A stretch of DNA of 48,330 nt, from NCBI RefSeq assembly GCF_029868385.1, contig NZ_JARWNX010000033.1, positions 1 to 48,330 on the forward strand, written 5' to 3'. The notes below the pieces were generated by a model. The model was not told the DNA's origin. It worked only from the letters and a program-made list of their open reading frames with translations, and searched no databases. The DNA is from Nocardia cyriacigeorgica (GTDB taxonomy: Bacteria; Actinomycetota; Actinomycetes; Mycobacteriales; Mycobacteriaceae). Below, one piece after another: positions 34,980-44,668 of the stretch; position 1 is the first letter of the stretch; each line of letters starts with the position of its first letter. The position numbers and the translations under genes were made by a program.

Positions 34980-36080
34980 TCACAGACGGCGCATCCACTG
35001 ATGGATATCGGCGAAGGTGCCGCGCTGGATTCCGGTGAGGGTGTCGCGCAGCGCCATGGTCACCTCGCCGGGCTCACCGCCGCCGATGGCGAACTCCTCC
35101 TCACCGGAGCGCACCCAGCCGACGGGTGTGATGACGGCGGCGGTGCCACAGGCGAAAACCTCGGTGATCTCACCGGATTCGGCGCCCTTACGCCATTCCT
35201 CCACCGAGATCTTGCGCTGCTCGACCTGGAAGCCGGAGTCGGCGGCCAGGGTGAGCAGCGAATCGCGGGTGATGCCCGGCAGCAGCGAACCCGACAGCTC
35301 GGGGGTCACCAGGCGGGCTTCGGAGCCGGAGCCGAAGACGAAGAACAGGTTGTTGGTGCCCATCTCCTCGACATAGCGGCGCTCGCAGGCATCCAGCCAC
35401 ACCACCTGATCGCAGCCCTTCTCGGTGGCCTCGGCTTGGGCGAGCAGCGAGGCCGCGTAGTTGCCCGCCACCTTCGCCTCACCGGTGCCGCCGGGGGCGG
35501 CGCGCACGTAATCGGTGGACAGCCACACCCGCACCGGCTTCACACCGCGCGGGAAGTAGGCACCGGCGGGCGAGCCGAGCAGCAGGTACTTGTAGGCCGA
35601 AGCGGGCTTCACACCGAGCCCCGACTCGGTGGAGAACATGAACGGTCGCAGATACAGCGACTCCTCGCCACCGGCCGCGGGCACCCAGCGCTCATCGACT
35701 TCGAGCAGCTGGCGGACCGATTCGATGAACAGCTCCTCCGGCAGTTCCGCCATCGCCATCCGGCGGGCGGACCTGCGGAAACGGGCGGCGTTGGCGTCGA
35801 TCCGGAAACAGGCGACGCCGCCGTCGGGCTGCCGGTAGGCCTTCAAACCCTCGAAGATGGCCTGACCGTAGTGGAACACCATGGTCGCCGGATCCATCGA
35901 CAGCGGACCGTAGGGCTCCACCCTCGCGTTGGACCAGCCGTCGGCCTCGGTGTAGTCGATCGAGACCATGTGGTCGGTGAAGTATCGGCCGAAGCCCGGC
36001 TGCGTCAGAATCTCCTGTACCCGCTGCTCCGGGAGGGGAGCCGGATGCGGAATACGGGTGAACTGTGCGGCAGCGGTCAT
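34980..36080 (-). CDS. ilvE: Branched-chain amino acid aminotransferase IlvE
   Basis: This 366-residue PLP enzyme (fold type IV) makes or breaks down leucine, isoleucine and valine. The catalytic lysine is K203 in [11 protein letters not shown]; other family blocks are [20 protein letters not shown] and [21 protein letters not shown]. The ATG at 36080 follows TAGGAT by 7 nt, a leaderless pattern; the frame extends to 36203 without support. It is downstream of gcvT on the same strand, with a 55-bp gap. Confidence 0.95.
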   Translation of the reverse strand: MTAAAQFTRIPHPAPLPEQRVQEILTQPGFGRYFTDHMVSIDYTEADGWSNARVEPYGPLSMDPATMVFHYGQAIFEGLKAYRQPDGGVACFRIDANAARFRRSARRMAMAELPEELFIESVRQLLEVDERWVPAAGGEESLYLRPFMFSTESGLGVKPASAYKYLLLGSPAGAYFPRGVKPVRVWLSTDYVRAAPGGTGEAKVAGNYAASLLAQAEATEKGCDQVVWLDACERRYVEEMGTNNLFFVFGSGSEARLVTPELSGSLLPGITRDSLLTLAADSGFQVEQRKISVEEWRKGAESGEITEVFACGTAAVITPVGWVRSGEEEFAIGGGEPGEVTMALRDTLTGIQRGTFADIHQWMRRL

Positions 36081-36087
36081 GCCGCCG

Positions 36088-36093
36088 ATCCTA
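36088..36093 (-). promoter_or_regulatory. Probable -10 element (TAGGAT) of ilvE, leaderless start
   Basis: TAGGAT on the minus strand ends 7 nt before the ilvE ATG, in the short gap after gcvT. Confidence 0.45.
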
Positions 36094-36135
36094 TCGGGCG
36101 AGGTTTCGCCGCTTTTCGGCGCGTTGGGTACCGGG

Positions 36136-37236
36136 CTACTTCGCCTTGACCTCGACGAACGGCGGACGCACGACCTTGCACCGCAGCCTGCGTCCGCGCA
36201 CATCCACCTCGACCTCGGCGCCCGGCTCCAGCGCGGCCTCGGTATCGAGCAGCGCGAGCGCGATCCCGACCTTCAGCGACGGCGAGAAGGTGCCGGAGGT
36301 GGTCTCCCCCACGATCTCGTCGCCGAGCAGCACCTGCTGCCCCTGCCGCAGCACACCACGATCGAGCGCCTCGAGCCCGAGCAGGGTCCGCCGCGGACCG
36401 GCCGCCTTCTCCTGCTCCAGCACCGTTTTGCCCCAGAACTGTGGCTTCTTCCAGCCGACCGCCCAGCCGACCCGCGCCTGCACCGGCGTGATCTCGGTGG
36501 ACAGCTCGTGACCGTGCAGCGGGTAGCCCATCTCGGTACGCAAGGTGTCGCGGGCGCCGAGACCGGCGACCTGACCGCCGGCCGCCTGCACCTCGCGCAC
36601 CAGGGCACGGAACAGCGGTTCGGCGTCGGCCCAGCGTGGCAGCAGTTCGTAGCCGTGCTCACCGGTGTAGCCGGTGCGGCATACCCGCACCGGGCGCCCG
36701 TCCCATTCGGCGTCGGCATAGGCCATGTACTCCAGGTCGGTCGGCAGGCCGAGTGCGGTCAGTACCTCGGTGGAGGACGGGCCCTGCACCGCGAACACCG
36801 CGTAGTCGCGGTGTTCGTCGGTCACGGTGATGCCCTCGGGCGCCACCTTCCGCATCTCGGCGACCACCGTCGCGGTATTGGCGGCATTGGGGACGAGGAA
36901 GATCTCGTCGTCGCCGACGTAGTAGGCGATCAGATCGTCGATCACGCCGCCGTCTTCGGTGCAGCACAGCGTGTACTGCGCCTTGCCCGGACGGATTCGA
37001 CCCAGGTCGTTGGTCAGCACGGTGTTGACGAACTCGGCGGCCCCGGCGCCGCGCACGGTCGCCTTACCCAGATGGCTCACATCGAACAGGCCGACGGTGG
37101 TCCGCACCGACTGATGTTCGGCCACGGTCCCCGCATACGACACCGGCATCTCCCAGCCGCCGAACGGCGCGAAACTCGCACCGAGTTCGACGTGGAGATC
37201 ATGGATCGGGCCTTGCAGCAGGTCGGAGTCGCTCAC
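36136..37236 (-). CDS. gcvT: Aminomethyltransferase GcvT (glycine cleavage T protein)
   Basis: This 366-residue T protein of the glycine cleavage system transfers the methylene group from lipoyl-H-protein to tetrahydrofolate and releases ammonia. Family blocks: [55 protein letters not shown] and the C-terminal GTFSPSL. The other subunits (P, H) are not here. Its partner H protein needs lipoate, made by lipB-lipA at 44.7-46.5 kb. A GTG start follows TAAGCT by 6 nt. No glycine riboswitch was seen in the short 5' region. Confidence 0.95.
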   Translation of the reverse strand: MSDSDLLQGPIHDLHVELGASFAPFGGWEMPVSYAGTVAEHQSVRTTVGLFDVSHLGKATVRGAGAAEFVNTVLTNDLGRIRPGKAQYTLCCTEDGGVIDDLIAYYVGDDEIFLVPNAANTATVVAEMRKVAPEGITVTDEHRDYAVFAVQGPSSTEVLTALGLPTDLEYMAYADAEWDGRPVRVCRTGYTGEHGYELLPRWADAEPLFRALVREVQAAGGQVAGLGARDTLRTEMGYPLHGHELSTEITPVQARVGWAVGWKKPQFWGKTVLEQEKAAGPRRTLLGLEALDRGVLRQGQQVLLGDEIVGETTSGTFSPSLKVGIALALLDTEAALEPGAEVEVDVRGRRLRCKVVRPPFVEVKAK

Positions 37237-37242
37237 CCGGCG

Positions 37243-37248
37243 AGCTTA
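37243..37248 (-). promoter_or_regulatory. Probable -10 element (TAAGCT) of gcvT, leaderless start
   Basis: TAAGCT on the minus strand ends 6 nt before the gcvT GTG. Confidence 0.45.
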
Positions 37249-37320
37249 ACCCGCCGCGCGCAGCAGTCGGACCTGCCATATGCGGGCGTGTGCTCGGGGG
37301 CCGCACGGCCTACCTTCGGC

Positions 37321-37929
37321 TCAGGGCCGGAACCACATCGGCCGCAATGTCGGTCCGTTCTCCGGCAGTTCATGTGTCGTGCCCGTCGAGACGAAACCGC
37401 AGCGCGCGTACAGCCGCGACGAGCGTTCGGTACTCGCCTCGAGGAATGCCGGAACCCGATCCTCGGTGTAGACCCTCAGCCGATCGGCGAGGATCGCGGC
37501 ACCGGCGCCCTGACCGCGATGCTCCGGGACGGTGACGATGACCTGGAGATACTGGTGCGGGAACTCGCGCGGATGCTGTTGCGCGAGCAGCGAGGTGACC
37601 GCGTCCAGCCGACGCATAACGCTCAGTTCCGGCACCTGTTCCCGCAAGGCCCGCGTCTGCTCCGCCTCGGCCACGAACCGGTCGATCGAGGTGACGTGCT
37701 GCCAGATCGACACCGCCCAGATCTCCTCGTCCGCCTCGGCGATCCAGATCTCGTCTTCCTTCAGACCGCGATCGATGATCATCGGAACGTGTTGGTCGAT
37801 GTAGGACTCGACCGGGTGCCCTTCCAGCACCCACGCCGTCACCACCTCGTCCGAGCATCGGCCGAACGCTTCGATCACCGGATCCCGATCCGCGTCCGTC
37901 GCCCGCCGCACCGTCAGCGTGTCGCCCAT
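37321..37929 (-). CDS. GNAT family N-acetyltransferase
   Basis: This 202-residue protein has a GNAT fold. The acetyl-CoA-binding region is LQVIVTVPEHRGQGAGAAIL (motif A, R/Q-x-x-G-x-A), followed by AFLEASTERSSRLYARCGFVSTG (motif B). The N-terminus MGDTLTVRRATDADRD is typical. The ATG at 37929 has a strong GGGAGGA ribosome site 6-7 nt upstream; the frame continues to 37968 without one. It is divergent from the TetR gene across 96 bp, and is therefore a plausible target of that regulator. The substrate is unknown; small-molecule or antibiotic acetylation is possible. Confidence 0.86.
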   Translation of the reverse strand: MGDTLTVRRATDADRDPVIEAFGRCSDEVVTAWVLEGHPVESYIDQHVPMIIDRGLKEDEIWIAEADEEIWAVSIWQHVTSIDRFVAEAEQTRALREQVPELSVMRRLDAVTSLLAQQHPREFPHQYLQVIVTVPEHRGQGAGAAILADRLRVYTEDRVPAFLEASTERSSRLYARCGFVSTGTTHELPENGPTLRPMWFRP

Positions 37930-37983
37930 CGTCTTCCTCCCAGGTGAACAGTGTCTTTCGACAGCCAACCTAAGGCGACGACA

Positions 37984-37996
37984 ATGGCATTGCCAT
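37984..37996. promoter_or_regulatory. Perfect 6-1-6 dyad ATGGCA-T-TGCCAT, candidate TetR operator
   Basis: It lies in the 96-bp divergent gap between the GNAT and TetR genes, with weaker outer symmetry (GACGA...TCGTC). TetR regulators usually bind such dyads next to their own gene. Confidence 0.5.
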
Positions 37997-38013
37997 CATT
38001 TCGTCACACTGCT

Positions 38014-38019
38014 TACTGT
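38014..38019 (+). promoter_or_regulatory. Probable -10 element (TACTGT) of the TetR gene, leaderless start
   Basis: TACTGT ends 6 nt before ATG 38026 and lies 17 bp from the operator-like dyad. Confidence 0.45.
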
Positions 38020-38025
38020 GTCGAA

Positions 38026-39018
38026 ATGACCGCACCGACCACCGGCGACCGCCCCGATTCGGCACCCGGACAGTCCGCCCGCAGGTCCTCCGAACGCGGG
38101 CGCGCCGATTCGGCCACCGGACGGACCGACGGCGCGAATGCGGTCCCCCGACAGACCGGCCACACGGACGCGGCCCGCGAACACACCGAGCGCGCGGACT
38201 CGGGCGCATGCGCGATCTGTCGGAGACCTCTCGACCACCCCACCCGTGGACGCCGACGCCGCTACTGCTCCCGGTCCTGCCAGGCCCGCGCCTACCGCGC
38301 CCGCCGCGACGCCCTCACACCCGCACACCGCATCGCACCCACCCGCCGCCCCGCCGGCAGCCCGCTCACCGCCGTCGGTATCGCCCGCACCGCCGTCGAA
38401 CTGGCCGACCGGCTCGGCATCGACGGCCTGTCCACCCGACGGCTGGCGGGCGAACTCGGTGTCGCCACCGCCGCCCTGTACCGGCATTACCCGGACCGGG
38501 AAGCGCTACTGGCCGCCATGGCCGAACTCGCGCTCGCCGAAGTGCCGCCGCCACCACCGGAACTGACGGGCTGGCGCGAGCGGGTGGCCCACGAAGCCCG
38601 CGAGGAATGGCGCCTCTACCAGCGCCATCCGTGGGTGCTGCCGGTGCTGGCCCGGACCAGACCACCGGTCGGACCCGCCCTGTTCGACATCCTGGAGCGC
38701 ATCTTCGGCGCGCTCGACCAACCCGGTATGACCCCGCGCGACATCCTGTCGACCTATCTCGCCGTCTCCGGTCTCGTCCAGGGCATGGGCTTGCTGTGGA
38801 GCGCCGAGCACGTGGAACGCGCACTCGACCCGGAGACGCATCCCGGTGATGACGTGCACGCGGAACTGGCCGAACTGCTCGACCCATCGTCACGTCCGGT
38901 GATGGACAAGCTGTTCGGCGCGTCCGGACCACCCGATATCGACTTCGACGGCGTTCTCGAGGCAGGCGTCGCACTGCTCCTCGACGGTGTGGCCGCGCGG
39001 TTCGCCCGGAACCCCTGA
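38026..39018 (+). CDS. TetR-family regulator with an N-terminal zinc-finger-like module
   Basis: This 330-residue protein has three parts. Residues 1-58 are a low-complexity, disordered segment rich in Arg, Thr, Asp and Ala. Residues 60-94 hold CAICRRPLD...RRYCSRSCQARAYRARR, with C62, C65, C81 and C85 in a Cx2C-x15-Cx3C pattern like a treble-clef or FCS-type zinc finger. A TetR helix-turn-helix follows (about 120-160, GIDGLSTRRLAGELGVATAALYRHYPDRE), then a C-terminal domain like that of tetracycline-class repressors (TetR_C). Most TetR proteins are near 200 residues. A leaderless start at ATG 38026 is supported by TACTGT. The likely target is the divergent GNAT gene. Confidence 0.85.
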   Translation: MTAPTTGDRPDSAPGQSARRSSERGRADSATGRTDGANAVPRQTGHTDAAREHTERADSGACAICRRPLDHPTRGRRRRYCSRSCQARAYRARRDALTPAHRIAPTRRPAGSPLTAVGIARTAVELADRLGIDGLSTRRLAGELGVATAALYRHYPDREALLAAMAELALAEVPPPPPELTGWRERVAHEAREEWRLYQRHPWVLPVLARTRPPVGPALFDILERIFGALDQPGMTPRDILSTYLAVSGLVQGMGLLWSAEHVERALDPETHPGDDVHAELAELLDPSSRPVMDKLFGASGPPDIDFDGVLEAGVALLLDGVAARFARNP

Positions 39019-39099
39019 GGACGCCGACACCGCGGGCAGGTCCCGCAGCAGGTGACGAGGTTCGGCCGAGGTAGCGATCGACGACCGGTCCGGCGCGGC

Positions 39100-39105
39100 T
39101 AGCCT
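39100..39105 (+). promoter_or_regulatory. Probable -10 element (TAGCCT) of the aminopeptidase gene, leaderless start
   Basis: TAGCCT ends 6 nt before ATG 39112; no Shine-Dalgarno. Confidence 0.5.
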
Positions 39106-39111
39106 GAGCCC

Positions 39112-40623
39112 ATGACCGCTGTCGCTGATCGCCCGCTGGGCCCCGAACTCCACCGCACCGAAGCCATCGGCCCCGACACCGATGTGCTCGTCATCGGACT
39201 GACCTCCTCCGAGGACGGTCCAGCGATCGTGCCCGAGGACCTGTTCAGTGATGTGCTCGACGCCGAGGTACGCGCGGAACTGCTGGACCAGCTCGGCGCC
39301 GTCGGCGCGAAAGGCAAGGCCGAAGAGCTGACCCGGATCCCGGCGCCGGCCGCGCTCGAGGGCGTCACCAGTGTGCTCGCGGTCGGCCTCGGTAGCGCCG
39401 AGAAGCTCGACGCCGAGCAGATCCGCCGCTCCGCCGGTGTCGCGGCGCGTTCGCTGTCGGGCACCGAACTGGTGTCGACCACCCTGTCCGGTCTCGACCT
39501 GGCCGCCGCGGCGGAGGGCTTCTATCTGGGCGCCTACTCCTTCACCCCGTTCCGGTCGAGCAAATCCGCGCCCAAGGCCGATGAGCGGCCGGTCGTGCGC
39601 GTCGAATTACTGGTGCCCGACCCGAGTTTCGGTATCGAGGCGCTGCTGCGCGCACAGCTGGTGGCCGAAGCCGTGGCCACCGCACGCGATTTCGTCAACA
39701 CCCCGCCGAGCCACCTCTACCCCGCCGAATTCGCCGCCCGCGCCAAGGTACTGGCCGAGGCCGCCGGGCTCGAGGTCGAGGTGCTGGACGAGAACGCCCT
39801 GGAAACAGGCGGTTTCGGTGGCATCATCGGCGTCGGCAAGGGTTCCTCGCGTCCGCCGCGGCTGGTGCGGCTCACCTACGCGGGCGGTCCGAAGAAGGTC
39901 GCGCTGGTCGGTAAGGGCGTCACCTTCGACACCGGCGGTATCTCCATCAAGCCCGCGGCGAACATGGAGAACATGACCTCGGATATGGCCGGGGCCGCCG
40001 CGGTCGTCGCCACCACGCTGTTGGCCGCACGGCTGAGCCTGCCGATCACCGTCACCGCGACGGTGCCGATGGCCGAGAACATGCCATCGGCCACCGCACA
40101 GCGTCCCGGCGACGTGCTCACCCAGTACGGCGGCACCACCGTCGAGGTGATCAACACCGATGCCGAGGGCCGACTCATCCTGGCCGACGCCATCGTGCGC
40201 GCCGGTGAGGACGAACCCGACTACCTCATCGACGTCGCCACCCTGACCGGCGCGCAGATGGTCGCGCTCGGCACCCGCACCCCGGGCGTGATGGGCACCG
40301 ACGATTTCCGCGATCGCGTCGCCCGCCTCTCGCGTGAGGTCGGCGAGAACGGCTGGGCGATGCCGCTGCCCGCCGAGCTGCGCTCCGATCTCAACTCCAA
40401 GGTCGCCGATCTGGCCAATGTCACCCCGCACCGCTGGGGCGGCATGCTGGCCGCCGGGCTGTACCTGAAGGAGTTCGTCCCGGAGGGCGTGCAGTGGGCG
40501 CACGTCGACATCGCGGGTCCGGCGTACAACACCGGCGGTCCGTTCGGCTACATCGGCAAGGGCGGCACCGGTGTCCCGGTGCGCACCCTCATCGCGGTGC
40601 TCGAGGACATCGCCGCGGAGTAG
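39112..40623 (+). CDS. pepA: Leucyl aminopeptidase (M17 family)
   Basis: This 503-residue cytosolic di-zinc aminopeptidase removes N-terminal residues in protein turnover. The M17 C-terminal catalytic domain has [14 protein letters not shown] (metal and catalytic lysine), the DMAGAAAV segment, ENMPS and the signature NTDAEGRL. An N-terminal macro-like domain covers about residues 1-165. It corresponds to PepB (Rv2213) in mycobacteria by position. The start is ATG 39112. A long hairpin separates it from the convergent small gene downstream. Confidence 0.95.
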   Translation: MTAVADRPLGPELHRTEAIGPDTDVLVIGLTSSEDGPAIVPEDLFSDVLDAEVRAELLDQLGAVGAKGKAEELTRIPAPAALEGVTSVLAVGLGSAEKLDAEQIRRSAGVAARSLSGTELVSTTLSGLDLAAAAEGFYLGAYSFTPFRSSKSAPKADERPVVRVELLVPDPSFGIEALLRAQLVAEAVATARDFVNTPPSHLYPAEFAARAKVLAEAAGLEVEVLDENALETGGFGGIIGVGKGSSRPPRLVRLTYAGGPKKVALVGKGVTFDTGGISIKPAANMENMTSDMAGAAAVVATTLLAARLSLPITVTATVPMAENMPSATAQRPGDVLTQYGGTTVEVINTDAEGRLILADAIVRAGEDEPDYLIDVATLTGAQMVALGTRTPGVMGTDDFRDRVARLSREVGENGWAMPLPAELRSDLNSKVADLANVTPHRWGGMLAAGLYLKEFVPEGVQWAHVDIAGPAYNTGGPFGYIGKGGTGVPVRTLIAVLEDIAAE

Positions 40624-40678
40624 CAACTCACTTGTGGTGCGCCGTCCCGGACACCGAGGACGGCCCGCGGGCTCACTA

Positions 40679-40728
40679 CCGCCCCACCTCTGCGCGATCT
40701 CGCATGCAGCCGCGCAGAGGCGGGGCGG
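40679..40728. terminator. Bidirectional terminator between pepA and the convergent small gene
   Basis: An 18-bp stem with one mismatch (40679-40696 with 40711-40728) encloses a 14-nt loop, between stops at 40623 and 40769. Confidence 0.75.
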
Positions 40729-40768
40729 ACCGGAGAATCTCGGGCGGCCGCATGTCCATAGCACCGCG

Positions 40769-41122
40769 CTACAGATCGTCGAGATCGCGTTCGATCTGAC
40801 GCTGCCGCTCGATCCGGCGCCGCGCGTCGTAATCGCGCATCCGCTGCGGATAACCGGTCTTGTGCACGTCGTATACGGGGATGCGCAGGTCACGGGCCAG
40901 ATTCTGGGCGCCGCGCTCGCCGATCGCCCGGCGTGTCCACTCACCGTCGGCGGCCACGAGCACCACGGTCACATCGGTGAGTGTGGTCTTCGGTTCGATG
41001 AACCCCTCGACGCCGGTATGCGTGCGCACCCATTCCGCGAGATACCGGGCGTCACTGCCGTACCCGCGAGTAGCTTTTGCGGACCCGCGCGACCCACGAC
41101 GGAAACGATCGAGCAAACCCAC
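40769..41122 (-). CDS. Conserved hypothetical protein, small and charged
   Basis: This 117-residue protein has a basic N-terminus (MGLLDRFRRGSRGSAKATRG), a central alpha-beta part (YLAEWVRTHTGVEGFIEPKTTLTDVTVVLVAADGEW, shown here in parts: YLAEWVRTHTG and TTLTDVTVVLVAADGEW) and a strongly charged C-terminal helix (MRDYDARRRIERQRQIER). The GTG start has GAGGAGG 9 nt upstream, so it is very probably expressed. It is known to me only as an actinobacterial conserved protein, without a firm family. It is divergent from sucB and convergent with pepA. Confidence 0.75.
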   Translation of the reverse strand: MGLLDRFRRGSRGSAKATRGYGSDARYLAEWVRTHTGVEGFIEPKTTLTDVTVVLVAADGEWTRRAIGERGAQNLARDLRIPVYDVHKTGYPQRMRDYDARRRIERQRQIERDLDDL

Positions 41123-41419
41123 CGACGTCGACCTCCTCGTCCGCCACCGGAACCACGCTTGTCACCGGTACTTCCATAGTGCCAGTTCCCGTCTGAGGGA
41201 CGCCCTCTGCCACGTCGCGAGGCCATAAGTGCAAGGATGGTTCCCGGTACAAGAACCACACGGATCCCCGGAGCCATGCATCGATCCGACCGCGCGGCGC
41301 ACAATGCCTGTGTCACGCACAATGATCGGTGGCCCGGTAACTCACCACGACCCGCGGTGAGCTACCACCGGGGAACGAACTGTTGTAGACCCGTCGAGCA
41401 GTCAGAGGAGTCAACTGAC
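41123..41419. other. Gene-free divergent gap before sucB
   Basis: These 297 bases hold the sucB ribosome site (GAGGAG at about 41404-41409) and the promoter of the divergent small gene. No palindrome or leader structure was recognised. Confidence 0.4.
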
Positions 41420-43162
41420 ATGGCCTTCTCCGTCCAGATGCCCGCTCTTGGTGAGAGCGTCACCGAGGGAACGGTGACCAGGTGGCTGAAGCAGGAAGGA
41501 GACACGGTCGAGGTCGACGAGCCGCTGCTCGAAGTCTCCACCGACAAGGTCGACACCGAGATCCCGTCTCCCACGGCGGGTGTGCTGTCGAAGATCGTCG
41601 CCCAGGAAGACGATGTGGTCGAGGTCGGTGGTGAACTCGGCGTGATCAGCGATGCGGGCGAAGCCGCCGCCCCCGCACCGGCCGAGGCCCCCGAGCCCGC
41701 CGCCGCTCCTGAGCCGGAACCCGCTCCCGCCCCGGCCCCCGCCGCACAGGCTCCCGCCCCCGCCGCCGAAGCTCCGGCGGCGCCTGCGGCCGAGGCCGCG
41801 TCCGGAACCCCGGTCAACATGCCGGAGCTGGGCGAATCGGTCACCGAGGGCACCGTCACCCGCTGGCTGAAGGCCGTCGGTGACGAGGTCGCCATCGATG
41901 AGCCGCTGCTCGAGGTGTCCACCGACAAGGTCGATACCGAGATCCCGTCTCCGGTCGCCGGCACGCTGCTGGAGATCACCGCACAGGAGGACGACACCGT
42001 CGCCGTCGGCGGCCAGCTGGGCGTCATCGGTAGCGGTTCGCCCGCCGCCGCACCGGCACCGGCTCCCGCACCGGCACCGGCCCCTGCCGCCCCTGCACCG
42101 GCACCTGCCCCTGCCGCCCCTGCTCCCGCACCGGCACCTGCCCCCGCACCCGCTCCCGCACCTGCTCCGGCTCCTGCGCCCGCTCCGGCCGCTGCCGCAC
42201 CGGCTCCGGCCGCCAGCAATGGCGCCACCCCGTACGTCACTCCGCTGGTGCGCAAGCTGGCCGACGAGAACGGTGTCGACCTGACCACACTCACCGGTTC
42301 CGGTGTCGGCGGCCGCATCCGCAAGCAGGACGTTCTCGCCGCCGCCGAGGCCAAGAAGGCACCGGCACCGGCCGCCGCCCCCGCCAAGGCCGCTCCCGCT
42401 CCGAAGGCCCCCGCGGCCGCGAAGCCGGAACTGGCCCGTCTGCGTGGCACCACGCAGAAGGCGAACCGCATCCGCCAGATCACCGCGACCAAGACGCGGG
42501 AATCGTTGCAGACCACCGCGCAGCTGACCCAGGTCCACGAGGCCGACGTCACCAAGATCGCCGCGCTGCGGTCGCAGGCCAAGGCCGGTTTCAAGGAGCG
42601 TGAGGGCGTCAACCTGACGTTCCTGCCGTTCTTCGCCAAGGCCGTGGTCGAGGCGCTCGGCGTGCACCCGAACGTCAACGCCAGCTACGACGAGGGCACC
42701 AAGGAGATCAGCTACCACGCCGCGGTGCATCTCGGCATCGCCGTGGACACCGAGCAGGGCCTGCTCTCCCCGGTGATCCACAACGCCAGCGATCTGTCGC
42801 TGGCCGGGCTGGCGCGCGCCATCGCCGATATCGCCGATCGCGCCCGCAATGGTGGCCTCAAGCCGGATGAGCTGGCCGGTGGCACCTTCACCATCACCAA
42901 TATCGGCAGCCAGGGCGCGCTGTTCGACACCCCGATCCTGGTTCCGCCGCAGGCGGCCATGCTCGGTACCGGTGCGATCGTCAAGCGTCCGGTCGTCGTC
43001 ACCGATGAGACCGGCAACGAGTCGATCGGTGTGCGGTCCATGTGCTACCTGCCGCTGACCTACGATCACCGCCTCATCGACGGTGCCGACGCCGGTCGTT
43101 TCCTCACCACGATCCGGCATCGGCTCGAAGAGGCGGCGTTCGAGGCTGACCTCGGTCTGTAA
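41420..43162 (+). CDS. sucB: Dihydrolipoamide acyltransferase (E2) with two lipoyl domains
   Basis: This 580-residue E2 core enzyme corresponds to the actinobacterial SucB/DlaT, which serves the pyruvate dehydrogenase-type complex. Two lipoyl domains carry the acceptor lysines K43 and K170, each in a [11 protein letters not shown] context. Alanine-proline linkers follow; the second is very long (about residues 205-270). A peripheral-subunit-binding domain is next ([16 protein letters not shown]), then the catalytic domain ending with H550 and D554 in [20 protein letters not shown] lies about 10 nt before the ATG. The frame extends to 41237 without support. The genes for its lipoate follow downstream. 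Confidence 0.96.
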   Translation: MAFSVQMPALGESVTEGTVTRWLKQEGDTVEVDEPLLEVSTDKVDTEIPSPTAGVLSKIVAQEDDVVEVGGELGVISDAGEAAAPAPAEAPEPAAAPEPEPAPAPAPAAQAPAPAAEAPAAPAAEAASGTPVNMPELGESVTEGTVTRWLKAVGDEVAIDEPLLEVSTDKVDTEIPSPVAGTLLEITAQEDDTVAVGGQLGVIGSGSPAAAPAPAPAPAPAPAAPAPAPAPAAPAPAPAPAPAPAPAPAPAPAPAPAAAAPAPAASNGATPYVTPLVRKLADENGVDLTTLTGSGVGGRIRKQDVLAAAEAKKAPAPAAAPAKAAPAPKAPAAAKPELARLRGTTQKANRIRQITATKTRESLQTTAQLTQVHEADVTKIAALRSQAKAGFKEREGVNLTFLPFFAKAVVEALGVHPNVNASYDEGTKEISYHAAVHLGIAVDTEQGLLSPVIHNASDLSLAGLARAIADIADRARNGGLKPDELAGGTFTITNIGSQGALFDTPILVPPQAAMLGTGAIVKRPVVVTDETGNESIGVRSMCYLPLTYDHRLIDGADAGRFLTTIRHRLEEAAFEADLGL

Positions 43163-43177
43163 CCGGGAAGGTCACGC

Positions 43178-44080
43178 ATGAAGGTCGTGATCGCCGGTTC
43201 GTCCGGACTGATCGGGACGGCGCTCGTCGCGGCATTGCGCCGCGACGGGCACCAGGTCGTGCGCCTGGTGCGTCGCCCGGCCGCCGCGGCGGACGAGTAC
43301 GTATGGGATCCCGCGCGCGCCGATCTGGACGAGCAGGCGTTACGCGGCGCCGACGCCGTGGTCAACCTGTGTGGCGCGGGCATCGGCAACCGCCGCTGGA
43401 CCGGCAGCTACAAACAGGAGCTGCGCGACAGCCGGATCACCCCGACCGATGTGCTGGCCGGTGCCATCGCCTCGGCCGGGGTTCCGGTGTTGATCAATGC
43501 CAGCGGCGTGCACATCTACGGCGGTGACACCGGCGACCGGGTGGTCGACGAATCCAGTCCGGCGGGAACGGGATTCCTGGCCACCCTGTGCCGGGACTGG
43601 GAAGCCGCCACCGAGCCCGCCAGCGCGGCGGGCACCCGCACCGTGCTGTTGCGCAGTGCCGTGGTGCTCGCCCGCAACGGCGGCATGCTCGGCATGTTGA
43701 AACCGCTGTATCAGCTCGGTCTCGGTGGGCGGCTCGGCAACGGACGCCAGTACACGCCGTGGATCTCACTGGACGACGAGATCGGCGCGATCATGTTCGC
43801 CCTCACCCATGACACCGTCGCCGGGCCGATCAACTCGGTCGGTCCGGCGCCGGTCACCAATGCCGAGTTCAATCGCGCATTCGGTCGTGCGGTGCACCGG
43901 CCCGCGCCGATGATCGTCCCGGCCTTCGCGCTGCGCGCGATCGTCGGCGAATTCGCCCAGGAGGGGATCCTGCACGGTCCGCGCGCAATCCCCACCGTCC
44001 TCGAGGGCGCGGGCTACCAGTTCCAGCACCCGACCATCGGCGCGGCGCTCGCCGCGGCGGTGGGCGGCAACCAGCGATGA
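43178..44080 (+). CDS. TIGR01777-family NAD-dependent epimerase/dehydratase-like protein
   Basis: This 300-residue extended SDR protein has the nucleotide motif [10 protein letters not shown] (about 7-16), [28 protein letters not shown] and the [10 protein letters not shown] stretch, with a C-terminal DUF1731-like domain ([17 protein letters not shown]). It is usually found next to lipoate genes (Rv2216-like), but no reaction is established. It starts 15 bp after sucB and its stop overlaps the next gene by ATGA, so it belongs to the sucB operon. Confidence 0.88.
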   Translation: MKVVIAGSSGLIGTALVAALRRDGHQVVRLVRRPAAAADEYVWDPARADLDEQALRGADAVVNLCGAGIGNRRWTGSYKQELRDSRITPTDVLAGAIASAGVPVLINASGVHIYGGDTGDRVVDESSPAGTGFLATLCRDWEAATEPASAAGTRTVLLRSAVVLARNGGMLGMLKPLYQLGLGGRLGNGRQYTPWISLDDEIGAIMFALTHDTVAGPINSVGPAPVTNAEFNRAFGRAVHRPAPMIVPAFALRAIVGEFAQEGILHGPRAIPTVLEGAGYQFQHPTIGAALAAAVGGNQR

Positions 44081-44664
44081 CGCTCGATACCCGCGCCGCC
44101 ACCGTCATCCGGGATGCGACCGACGGCGATCTACTGGCGATCCTGGACATCCACAACCGCGCCATCGCCGAGACCACCGCCATCTGGGACGAGGAACTGG
44201 TGGGTCTCGACGAACGCCGGGCCTGGCTGCGCGACCGCACCGGGGCCGGGCGCCCCGTCCTGATCGCCGAGGTGGACGGTGAACTCGCCGGTTACGCCAG
44301 CTACGGCACCTGGCGCCCGAAATCCGGGTACCGGCACACCGTCGAGAACTCCGTCTACGTCGCCGACCGCTTCCATCGCCGCGGTATCGCCTCGGCGCTG
44401 CTCACCGAGCTGATCGCCCGCGCTCGCACCGCCGGTGACGTGCACGCGATGGTCGCGGCCATCGAATCCGGCAATACCGGTTCGATCGCCCTGCACGAAC
44501 GGTTCGGTTTCCGCACCGTCGGTGTGCTGCCCCAGGTCGGGGTCAAGTTCGGCCGATGGCTGGACCTGACGCTCATGCAGTTGACGATCGGCATCGGCGA
44601 TCCCGCCGGATGGCCCGCCACGACCGGCGACAGGCCCGCGCCGGGCCCGCAACCGCTGGCGTAA
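44077..44664 (+). CDS. GNAT acetyltransferase (phosphinothricin acetyltransferase-like)
   Basis: This 195-residue GNAT protein matches the Pat/Bar subgroup: [20 protein letters not shown] at the N-terminus, [25 protein letters not shown] (given in parts: AGYASYGTW and [10 protein letters not shown]), [12 protein letters not shown] for acetyl-CoA and the [16 protein letters not shown] end. Such enzymes acetylate phosphinothricin, methionine sulfoximine or other small amines. The start overlaps the upstream stop (ATGA). The insertion between the epimerase gene and lipB looks lineage-specific, since mycobacteria lack it there. Confidence 0.88.
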   Translation: MTLDTRAATVIRDATDGDLLAILDIHNRAIAETTAIWDEELVGLDERRAWLRDRTGAGRPVLIAEVDGELAGYASYGTWRPKSGYRHTVENSVYVADRFHRRGIASALLTELIARARTAGDVHAMVAAIESGNTGSIALHERFGFRTVGVLPQVGVKFGRWLDLTLMQLTIGIGDPAGWPATTGDRPAPGPQPLA

Positions 44665-44667
44665 CGT
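44662..44667 (+). promoter_or_regulatory. Probable -10 element (TAACGT) for lipB
   Basis: TAACGT ends 7 nt before GTG 44675, an in-frame alternative start two codons after ATG 44669; it also contains the stop codon of the upstream gene. Confidence 0.35.
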
Positions 44668-44668
44668 C

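Noticed and set aside
37237..37320. Glycine riboswitch for gcvT
   Set aside because: The gap is 84 bp and the promoter hexamer is 6 nt from the start codon, which leaves no leader.
42030..42220. Alanine-proline repeat DNA as a tandem-repeat locus
   Set aside because: It encodes the usual flexible linker of a two-lipoyl E2 protein and is irregular at DNA level.
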